This document shows, piece after piece, positions 29,642-37,413 of a stretch of 64,000 nt of DNA. Below the pieces are notes generated by a model that saw nothing but the letters and a program-made list of their open reading frames with translations, ran no database searches and had not been told where the DNA came from. Origin of the DNA: Photobacterium phosphoreum (GTDB taxonomy: Bacteria > Pseudomonadota > Gammaproteobacteria > Enterobacterales > Vibrionaceae); contig NZ_MSCQ01000001.1 of assembly GCF_002954725.1 (NCBI RefSeq), forward strand, positions 655,857 to 719,856, read 5' to 3'. How positions within the stretch are numbered: position 1 is the stretch's first letter; each line of letters starts with the position of its first letter. Made by a program: the position numbers and the translations under genes.

Positions 29642-31618
29642 TTAAGCCAATAATGGGATGGTAATATTGGCTGTTTTTTTGTGAAAATATTTTCGTTCAA
29701 GCTCATGCACAGGCATTGGTTTACTAAAGAAATACCCCTGGCAATAATCAAAACCACATTGAGTGATGTAATCAAGTTGTGGTTGTGTTTCAACCCCTTC
29801 TGCGACAATTCTCAGGTTCAACTTCTCACAAATAGCTTTGGTCGCTTCAATAATAACTTTGCTACTTGTGTGTTCACCCTGCACAAAACTTTGATCAAGT
29901 TTAACTGTACTAATCGGTAGATCATGCAGTTGTGATAGGGAAGAATAACCGGTACCGAAATCATCTAAATATAACTCAATGCCCATTTTAGCTAATGCAT
30001 CTAAGCAAGGTTTGGTTTCACTGTAATCTTGCAGCATGGCGGATTCAGTAATTTCTAATGCAAGTTGTGATGGATTAACATTATATTGATTAATAATCTG
30101 TTCAATAGTGTCAGCTAAATTTGGCTGTAGTTGTGCTCGCGATAAATTAATACTGATGATAAACGTTTGTTTATAATGTTGGGTCCAATACGCTAACTGT
30201 TGGCAAGCATTATGTAAAATCCACAATCCGAGGGGGACAATTTGACCCGTCTCTTCAGCGAGTGGAATAAACTCTGCAGGTGATACTTGACCTAATGACT
30301 CATCATGCCAACGGATCAAAGCTTCAAAGCCTTTTAATTGCTTATTCTCTAAATTAATAATCGGCTGATAATATAATTCAAAATCGTGATTTTCGAGGGC
30401 TTGGGATAAATGATGACGTAAGGTCATTTTACGGTATAACGCATCAGCCATTTCTTGTAAAAAAGGATAATAACAATTACGCCCTCGTTGCTTAGCGCAG
30501 TGCATTGCCATATCTGCTTGTGTTACAAGTTGATCAAAATTATTGGCATCATTAGGATAGTTTGATGTACCGATACTGCAACTAATTGAGAGCTCGCCAA
30601 TATCTTTAATATGGAAAGGTCGATTTAAGGTGTCTATTATTTGATTTGCGAAATTGGCAATGCTGATGTAATTACGTGTTTCTATTTGAATAATAAATTC
30701 ATCACCACCAAACCGAGCGACTAAGCCTTTATCTTTAACGACATTTAATAAACGAATAGCAACCGCACGTAATAATTTATCACCGACAGCATGGCCATAC
30801 GAATCGTTGACCAGTTTAAAACCATCAAGATCAAGAAACAGTAAACTATAGTGTGCAAGATGGTGATGACTGGCTTTTAATGCAGCAGAAACGCCACGAC
30901 GATTCATTAACCCAGTGAGAAAATCATGCTCAGAATTGTATTTTTCTTTGTTGATTTTTTCTTTATCTTTAGTGACATTAACCAGTTGTAATAATAATTG
31001 AGAACTATCACATAGCCATTTGGCTTCAATATCAAACCAATAATGGCGTTGACCAGTCCAACATAAACGATTGCATTTGAACGGGTTATTTTTCTTAGCG
31101 TTATCAATCCATTGTTGTGCAATATTAATATCACCAACAAATTCTGACAGATCGATTAAATGTTTACCATAATTGCTTGAAAATGAGTCATTAGCACTAA
31201 TGAATTTGCCGTCATCACTAAAGAGAAGGGCTAAATTTGAACAGTCATAGAAAGCCAGATCACGACGTAAAGATGATTCATCAGCAATCACTTCAACCAA
31301 CATTGCGGTGCGTCCATCATTCAGTGGAATACCTGAAAATAAACACAGCATATTTTTGGTGATTTTTTTGGGGCTGAATCGCCACCAGGTTTTAATCGTT
31401 TTGTCTAATTTAAAGTCTTGTTGGTATTCTAATAATGTTGCAGCAGCTGCTGCTGACATATCTTGACCTAAATCCCGACTTAAGAGTTCTTCAATGGATG
31501 TAGCTTCCCATAAAAGCAGTGATTTATTATTTGCCCATAGGATTTTTTTATTATCAACATCAAATACCCAGATTGGATTTTGGAGATAATGTAGCGGTGA
31601 GAATGGATCCATCTCCAA
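29642..31618 (-). CDS. PAS-GGDEF-EAL cyclic-di-GMP signalling protein
   Basis: The protein (658 residues) combines PAS-like sensing domains (about 5-110 and 120-215) with a diguanylate cyclase domain (about 225-390) and a phosphodiesterase domain (about 400-645). The cyclase signature RFGGDEF is intact at 302-308; the inhibitory I-site RxxD is replaced by KDKG. The phosphodiesterase signature FEALIRW is intact, with LEITESA, LDDFGTGYSSL, KLDQSF and AEGVET. Both activities are therefore possible. There is no membrane helix, so it should be cytoplasmic. It stands alone, and its signal is unknown. Confidence 0.93.
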   Translation of the reverse strand: MEMDPFSPLHYLQNPIWVFDVDNKKILWANNKSLLLWEATSIEELLSRDLGQDMSAAAAATLLEYQQDFKLDKTIKTWWRFSPKKITKNMLCLFSGIPLNDGRTAMLVEVIADESSLRRDLAFYDCSNLALLFSDDGKFISANDSFSSNYGKHLIDLSEFVGDINIAQQWIDNAKKNNPFKCNRLCWTGQRHYWFDIEAKWLCDSSQLLLQLVNVTKDKEKINKEKYNSEHDFLTGLMNRRGVSAALKASHHHLAHYSLLFLDLDGFKLVNDSYGHAVGDKLLRAVAIRLLNVVKDKGLVARFGGDEFIIQIETRNYISIANFANQIIDTLNRPFHIKDIGELSISCSIGTSNYPNDANNFDQLVTQADMAMHCAKQRGRNCYYPFLQEMADALYRKMTLRHHLSQALENHDFELYYQPIINLENKQLKGFEALIRWHDESLGQVSPAEFIPLAEETGQIVPLGLWILHNACQQLAYWTQHYKQTFIISINLSRAQLQPNLADTIEQIINQYNVNPSQLALEITESAMLQDYSETKPCLDALAKMGIELYLDDFGTGYSSLSQLHDLPISTVKLDQSFVQGEHTSSKVIIEATKAICEKLNLRIVAEGVETQPQLDYITQCGFDYCQGYFFSKPMPVHELERKYFHKKTANITIPLLA

Positions 31619-31756
31619 CTTCTTTCTTTTTATTAAGTTACTAATTTTAAAGAGGGTAGCTGAAATGAAAGTAGTTAAATATGTTTTTATAATAACTTCG
31701 TGATATTAGTTCATGTTTTTATATGCCAATGGTGAATGTTTAGATGAAATCAGGAT

Positions 31757-31785
31757 TAAAAAATGAGGCTATTTATAGCCTCATT
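31757..31785 (-). terminator. Intrinsic terminator after the aromatic amino acid transporter gene
   Basis: On the minus strand AATGAGGCTA / TAGCCTCATT forms a 10-bp stem followed by six T residues. Confidence 0.92.
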
Positions 31786-31806
31786 AGTTTATATGTACCT
31801 ATGTTT

Positions 31807-33021
31807 TTAACCTACTGCCGGTATTATTCTAATCATTTGTAATAATTGTGCGGTGATAATAATAATACCGATGATCGTTACAATAGCTAAAGAAAGTGAT
31901 CCGCCCTTGACAACATAGCCTGAGGGGTGGTTGTTAGCTTGTTGTGCTTTACGTTGTGCGCTAACCATCGCGACGGGTAAGAATATCGCTAAAATAACCA
32001 ATGAAATGGCAGCGTAGCCTAATGCCATAATAAACCCTTGTGGGTAGAACACAGCAAATGCGAGTGGTGGCAAAAATGTAATTAACGCCGTTTGTCCGCG
32101 ACCCGCTAAGTGATTACCACGATTAAGGGTATCAGCCAGAAAATCAAACAGCCCTAAGCTCACGCCAAGGAATGATGTTGCTAATGCAAGATCGGCAAAG
32201 ATAGATACCGATTGGCCTACCATCGGGTTATGGAGTAATTGGCTTAAACTACCAATGAATGCCCCAAGAGTACTGTTAGCCATTAATTGGGGTTGCCCCA
32301 TAATGCCTTGGCTAGCCAATTGCCATAAAATGTACACCATTAATGGCAGTGCCGAGCCAAAGATCATGATTTTTTTCAGCGCTTTAATATCAATCCCAAT
32401 GTAACGAACAATAGATGGGATACTGCCGTGAAAGCCAAATGATGTAAAAATAACCGGCAAGGCAGACAGAATTAATCCTTTTTCTATTGGCATCTCAACC
32501 AGATGCTGTCCTTGAACGTGTGGCAGTAATAATCCGAGCATTATTGCCAGTGCGATGACTTTTGCCGTGAAAAGGATACGGTTAACCATATCGACACTGT
32601 GTGTGCCAATGGATACCACACTCGCTATCGCAATAGTAAAAATGACAGCACCAACTTGAGGGGCAATGCTTGTTCCTGTCCACGAGGATATTTTTTCACT
32701 TAATTGGCTACCACCACCGGCAATGTAGGCCGCGCATAATGCGTAGAATAAGAAGAACATAGCCAATGTTGCGATAGTTTGACCCTTACGGCCTAATAAT
32801 TGGTGCGCTAACGTATTTAATGTCGCCGAGGGATCGGCATGTTGATGAACTTCTAGCATCAATAACGCGGTGTAGGTCATTAATGCCCAAATACCAATCA
32901 TGATTATTGTCGCGGTGGTGAAGCCTAATCCTGCGGATGCAAGAGGAAGCGCTAGCATACCCGCACCAATTGTGGTGCCAGCAATGATCAGCATACTGCC
33001 GAATGTTTTATTTAAAGACAT
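31807..33021 (-). CDS. tyrP: Aromatic amino acid permease (TyrP/Mtr family)
   Basis: This 404-residue transporter of the HAAAP family has 11 likely membrane helices. The N-terminal signature FGSMLIIAGTTIGAGMLALPL and the segment SFGFHGSIPSIVRYIG are typical of TyrP and Mtr. TyrP-like tyrosine uptake by proton symport is the best guess; tryptophan specificity (Mtr) cannot be excluded. Upstream on the same strand lies a TyrR-box-like sequence (33132-33149), which would agree with aromatic amino acid control. It is monocistronic with its own terminator. Confidence 0.88.
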   Translation of the reverse strand: MSLNKTFGSMLIIAGTTIGAGMLALPLASAGLGFTTATIIMIGIWALMTYTALLMLEVHQHADPSATLNTLAHQLLGRKGQTIATLAMFFLFYALCAAYIAGGGSQLSEKISSWTGTSIAPQVGAVIFTIAIASVVSIGTHSVDMVNRILFTAKVIALAIMLGLLLPHVQGQHLVEMPIEKGLILSALPVIFTSFGFHGSIPSIVRYIGIDIKALKKIMIFGSALPLMVYILWQLASQGIMGQPQLMANSTLGAFIGSLSQLLHNPMVGQSVSIFADLALATSFLGVSLGLFDFLADTLNRGNHLAGRGQTALITFLPPLAFAVFYPQGFIMALGYAAISLVILAIFLPVAMVSAQRKAQQANNHPSGYVVKGGSLSLAIVTIIGIIIITAQLLQMIRIIPAVG

Positions 33022-33452
33022 GATTATGTCACTCCCTAGAGGGTAAAAATGTAACTTGGGAGAGGGTATAAATACACCTGTGGTCGCTCCCTATATATAA
33101 AGCAGGCCACAATGGCATAATCGAGATGAAGTGTTTTAAAATGTTTACACCTAGATTGAGCCACTGTGGCTATCGATAGGCAGTATTCGGATGGATAGTT
33201 CGCACGTTAGCTCTCTCTATGCTAGATATAATAACAAATTAACGATATTTGGCTGTTGCTGTAAGCGGCTACATTAACGACAGAGTTTGTCAGTGTCAAC
33301 TTATCTTTATTGTGTAAAATATTCTTTACGGCTGTTGCTGGTGAAGAGGGGAAAATAATCAATAATAGAGCTGATGCATAATATCCTATCTATGGTTTAA
33401 GGTTAGGCATAGACTGTATTTAATCAGCAAGATTTTATAGGGAATAACAACC
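33022..33452. other. Divergent intergenic region between tyrP and the CinA-family gene
   Basis: These 431 bases hold the promoters of two divergent genes. The main recognisable element is a TyrR-box-like sequence at 33132-33149. Short GCCAC/GTGGC repeats around 33104-33110 and 33161-33170 can pair with each other. No ORF or RNA gene is evident. Confidence 0.4.
33132..33149. promoter_or_regulatory. Candidate TyrR box upstream of tyrP
   Basis: TGTTTTAAAATGTTTACA has the TyrR pattern TGT-N12-ACA with the essential G and C fourteen bases apart. The right half is perfect (TTTACA), the left half weak (three of six). It lies about 110 bases before the tyrP start. The candidate rests on pattern and context only. 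Confidence 0.4.
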
Positions 33453-34670
33453 ATGCTCAGTGTAGTGATGATCAGTACGGGTGAAGAAGTACTGTATGGT
33501 GATATTACAGATACTAATGCGGCATGGTTATCAGCACAGTTTTTCGAACAGGGTTTTGCGATGACGCGCCGTGTGACTGTGGGTGATAACTATGAAGCAT
33601 TAGCGAAAGAAATTGAAATGTGCAGTTTAAGTGCTGATATTGTGATTGTGAATGGGGGCTTAGGGCCAACATCCGACGATCTTACTGCGGCATCGGCTGC
33701 AATGGCTGCCAATGTTGGCCTTGAGCAATCAGATGCTTGGGTTGATGAAATGACAGCGAAATATCAGCGAGTTGGTCGAATTATGCCAGCCGCTAATCTT
33801 AAGCAAGCAATGTTGCCTGAAGGTGCTGAATTAATTGATAACCCTGTAGGTACTGCCTGTGGGTTTATGATGCAATTGAATCGCGCGTGGTTGTTTTTCA
33901 CGCCCGGTGTGCCAAGTGAATTTAAAGTCATGGTGAGGGATCAAATATTACCGCGCTTACAGACGATGTTTAATATAACAGACCGTAAAGTTTGCCACCG
34001 TCTTTATACTTATGGTTTATCCGAATCGGGTATTAGCGATCTGTTTCAATCATTAGTCCTGCCTGAGGGGTGTAGCTTAGGTTATCGCTCATCGTTGCCT
34101 TTTATTGAAATAAAGTTATTTGCACCTCAAAATGATCATCAAGCGATAGTGTTATTATCGAAAATGACTGAATTACTGGGTGATAATATTGTTGGTGAGG
34201 GCTGTGATTTATTAAATACGATTGCGAACTTATTACCCAAGGATGCCACACTCGCATTATCAGAACAAAGCACAGGTGGGTTTGCCATTAATTGGTTACA
34301 AGATGTGTCATCATTGAGTGCAAGATTGGCAGTGAGCGAAGTGATGGCAGATAGCGTTGATAAGCATGCTTGTGCTGAAGAGTTATCAACCTTAATTGCA
34401 TTACGTGCGCAGAGATTACATTTACACGCACCTGCCACTTACACCCTCACAACAGGACCATCATTAACGGACGGCGGATTTATGCTCGGTCTTACCACCC
34501 CTGATGGTTGCTGGTGCCAGCAGTTAGTGTTTAAGCGCCAATATAGTAATTATGATCGACGTTGGGTTATCTCAACTGTATTGTTTGATATGTTACGTCG
34601 TTATTTACAAGCTAAAGACGTGTTTGGTTGTTATGAATCACTCGATCGTGTTGCAAGTGAGCGTTTATAG
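33453..34670 (+). CDS. CinA-family protein (YfaY-like)
   Basis: This 405-residue protein has an N-terminal molybdopterin-binding-type domain (about 1-170) with STGEEVLYGDITDTNAAWL and NGGLGPTSDDLT, followed by a linker and a C-terminal CinA-like domain. In CinA the C-terminal domain is a nicotinamide mononucleotide deamidase; here it keeps SEQSTGG, which corresponds to the family motif SESxTGG with one change, but otherwise diverges. That matches YfaY, for which activity is weak or absent. Role unknown, probably in pyridine nucleotide salvage. Confidence 0.85.
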   Translation: MLSVVMISTGEEVLYGDITDTNAAWLSAQFFEQGFAMTRRVTVGDNYEALAKEIEMCSLSADIVIVNGGLGPTSDDLTAASAAMAANVGLEQSDAWVDEMTAKYQRVGRIMPAANLKQAMLPEGAELIDNPVGTACGFMMQLNRAWLFFTPGVPSEFKVMVRDQILPRLQTMFNITDRKVCHRLYTYGLSESGISDLFQSLVLPEGCSLGYRSSLPFIEIKLFAPQNDHQAIVLLSKMTELLGDNIVGEGCDLLNTIANLLPKDATLALSEQSTGGFAINWLQDVSSLSARLAVSEVMADSVDKHACAEELSTLIALRAQRLHLHAPATYTLTTGPSLTDGGFMLGLTTPDGCWCQQLVFKRQYSNYDRRWVISTVLFDMLRRYLQAKDVFGCYESLDRVASERL

Positions 34671-34857
34671 CGTGTAATCATGACGATAATCTGATTTGTC
34701 TTTATCAAATGCGGAATTTTGAATACTGTATTATTGCAATGATAAGTGATAGCATTAAAGAAAAGGTAGTCACACATCATAGCATGTACGATTAAGGCTG
34801 CCGTTGGTAATAATGATTAGTCACTCAAATAAATATCCGTAAATTTAAGGAAAAATA

Positions 34858-35703
34858 ATGGCTTTCAAATTAAAAAAAGTAGTAGTAGCAACATCAGTTA
34901 TTTTGTCGGCATTAATGCTACAGGCATGTAATGATAAGGATGCGACTGTTAATGTACCTCAGCAACCAGCTGCTGTTGTTGTTAAAGCAGAGAAAGCCGA
35001 TATGAAGCCATTAGATGTTAGTGTTATTTATTTAGATCGCCGTATGTTGCCACCAGGCGCAGTATTAAATGTTGCTCTTGAAGATGTGTCACTTGCTGAT
35101 GCACCATCAGTAACATTGAGCACTGAATCAATGGATATTGCGGGTTCACCTCCTTATCCTGTTACGTTGAACTATGATGCCAATAAAGTAAAAGCGAACC
35201 ATCGTTATAATGTGCGTGCAACGGTAAAAGTCGATAATACATTGATCATGACGTCTACGTCGGCAATGGATCCATTTGCTGCTGATGCCAAACAGCCATT
35301 AGAGGTTAAATTAGATCGTGTTGCGCCAGCTCAAAATGCAGCGCCACAAGCGGATCAACCAACACTTGCAGGACCACAATGGCAATTAGTCACGTTATCG
35401 GGTCAAACTGTTAAACCAGGTGCTGGTGGCGATAGTGCTTTTATTCAGTTTGATGCAACCGCTAAAAGTGCAAATGGTTTTTCTGGCTGTAATAATTTCC
35501 ACAGTGCAGTTGAGTCTCAAACGGCAACAACTTTAACATTAGGCCAAGCAGCATCAACACGAAAAATGTGTATGGATGGTATGGAGTTAGAACAAGCCTT
35601 CTTAGCAACATTACCTAAATTTGCGACTTATAGCATTAATAATAATATATTAAGTATTAAAGATAGTAACGCGAATATTATTGCGACTTTTAAAACAAAA
35701 TAA
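34858..35703 (+). CDS. Lipoprotein with YbaY-like and META (HslJ-like) domains
   Basis: This 281-residue lipoprotein has a signal peptide ending in the lipobox LQAC (residues 21-24). The first half (about 52-155) resembles YbaY (PF09619): LDVSVIYLDRRMLPPGAVLNV and YNVRATVKVD. After an Ala/Pro/Gln-rich linker comes a META/HslJ-like domain (about 172-280) with GCNNFHSAV and ASTRKMCMDGMELEQAFLATL. Both domains are linked to heat-shock or envelope roles in other proteins, but no activity is established. A good AAGGA lies before the ATG. It is monocistronic. Confidence 0.85.
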   Translation: MAFKLKKVVVATSVILSALMLQACNDKDATVNVPQQPAAVVVKAEKADMKPLDVSVIYLDRRMLPPGAVLNVALEDVSLADAPSVTLSTESMDIAGSPPYPVTLNYDANKVKANHRYNVRATVKVDNTLIMTSTSAMDPFAADAKQPLEVKLDRVAPAQNAAPQADQPTLAGPQWQLVTLSGQTVKPGAGGDSAFIQFDATAKSANGFSGCNNFHSAVESQTATTLTLGQAASTRKMCMDGMELEQAFLATLPKFATYSINNNILSIKDSNANIIATFKTK

Positions 35704-35726
35704 TAATGTAATAAAAAATATATTAT

Positions 35727-35765
35727 AGCGTATAGAGGGGTGAATCCTTTTATACGCTTTTTTTT
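35727..35765 (+). terminator. Intrinsic terminator after the META lipoprotein gene
   Basis: AGCGTATA / TATACGCT stem with an inner AGG / CCT pairing, followed by eight T residues. Confidence 0.88.
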
Positions 35766-36002
35766 ATGAATATTATTTGTTGATAAATAAATAAAAAATC
35801 AAGGTAGTTCAAATATATATAACATGCAAAAAAAAAGATTATTTTATTATGCCCAAGTAGAAATAATTTAATATATCATTAACAAACAAACCGACCTTCA
35901 CTTTTTAAATTATACTTGTTTCGATATAAAACATTGATGACTAATTTCATTAAATTAATATTGTTTTAAAGATAATTAATAAGCTATAAGGTAGTTTACG
36001 CT

Positions 36003-37355
36003 ATGAGTTCAAACAGTAACAAAATGGGACTAATGGGATTAACGACCATAGTTACCGTTAATATGATGGGGTCGGGGATAATATTATTACCCTCTAGTTT
36101 AGCTGCAACGGGAGGCATCGCTTTACTTGCATGGGCTGTTACTGCAATAGGAGCATTAGCAATAGCTTATGCATTTGCTAAATGTGGGATGTATTGTACT
36201 GATGATGGTGGTATGTCAGCCTACGCTGAAAAAGCACATGGTAAATCCAGTTTTTTTATAGCCTCTTATACTTACTATGTATGTCTTGTTATTAGTGCAG
36301 TAGCGATTGCTGTTTCGTGTGTTGGCTATTTGGAATATTTTATTCCGTGGTTAAAAGAAACGCCTATTCATACTTTTGTTGGTGTTATTGCTATATTAAT
36401 TGTGACTATGTTTGCCAACGTTAAGGGCGCTAAAATAACAGGGCAGATATCAACCATTACCGTTTGGGGGATTATTATTCCAGTACTGGGGTTATCTATT
36501 ATTGGTTGGTTTTGGTTTGATACAAAAGTATTTGCGGAGGCATGGAATCCAAATGATATCTCTGCTGGAAGCGCGATATATGCCGGTATGTCATTAACTC
36601 TATGGGCATTTTTAGGTATTGAGTCTGCTGGTGCTAATTCTGGTACTGTTGAAAATCCAAAACGAAATGTTCCTTTAGCATGTATGCTGGCAACTGTATT
36701 TTCTGCTGCAACCTATATTGCTTCAACGACGGTTATTCAGGGTATTATTCCTAATGAGGTCTTAGCAAAATCAGATTCGCCATTTGGTTTGGTTTTCGCA
36801 CAAATGTTTAGCCCATTAGTTGGTGAAATTATTACTGCCATGGCAATTATGGCTTGTTTGGGTTCACTACTTGGGTGGCAGTTTACTAATGCGCAAGTCT
36901 CTAAAGTGGCTGCGGATATGCGTTTATTCCCTAAAATTTTTGGTGATGTGAATAAATATGATGCGCCATTCAAAGGCATGATGATTATGCTGGCATTTGA
37001 ATTGATTCTCGCCGTAATGACAATATCACCAACATTATTAAAACAATTTAATGTATTAGTGAACTTGGCCGTATTTATCAATATGGTTCCTTATGTATTA
37101 GCATTAACTGCGCTTGGCATTATTATGCGGAATGCAGATGTTAATCAAAAAGAATATAACAACGGTATTATTATTGGTTCTGTTGCCGTTCTATATAGTA
37201 TATATGGCGCATATTCTACGGGTGAGGAAGCCGTATTCTATGGTGCTATTATTACGTTACTTGGTTATTTCTTCTATGGGTTTATTGCTAGCCGTGAAAA
37301 TGTAATTAAGGAAAATATAATTAAGGAAGATGTAATTAAGAAGGTGTCCTCGTAA
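36003..37355 (+). CDS. Basic amino acid/polyamine antiporter, PotE-like, paired with arginine decarboxylase
   Basis: This 450-residue APC-superfamily transporter has 12 predicted membrane helices. By recollection it is closer to PotE (putrescine-ornithine antiporter) than to AdiC or CadB: NMMGSGIILLPSSLA, GQISTITVWGIIIPVLGLSIIGWFWF and LGSLLGWQFTNAQV. Because adiA follows 58 bases downstream, the expected job is exchange of external arginine for internal agmatine (inference). The C-terminus ends in a threefold five-residue repeat (VIKEN/IIKED/VIKK), encoded by a 15-bp tandem repeat at 37296-37340. It starts at ATG 36003 after AAGGTAG. Its base composition looks more AT-rich than that of adiA. 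Confidence 0.85.
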   Translation: MSSNSNKMGLMGLTTIVTVNMMGSGIILLPSSLAATGGIALLAWAVTAIGALAIAYAFAKCGMYCTDDGGMSAYAEKAHGKSSFFIASYTYYVCLVISAVAIAVSCVGYLEYFIPWLKETPIHTFVGVIAILIVTMFANVKGAKITGQISTITVWGIIIPVLGLSIIGWFWFDTKVFAEAWNPNDISAGSAIYAGMSLTLWAFLGIESAGANSGTVENPKRNVPLACMLATVFSAATYIASTTVIQGIIPNEVLAKSDSPFGLVFAQMFSPLVGEIITAMAIMACLGSLLGWQFTNAQVSKVAADMRLFPKIFGDVNKYDAPFKGMMIMLAFELILAVMTISPTLLKQFNVLVNLAVFINMVPYVLALTALGIIMRNADVNQKEYNNGIIIGSVAVLYSIYGAYSTGEEAVFYGAIITLLGYFFYGFIASRENVIKENIIKEDVIKKVSS

Positions 37356-37413
37356 GTTTCATTGTTTAAACGAAATTTTAATTATTAATCTGATAGATAT
37401 TAAAGGATTGTAT

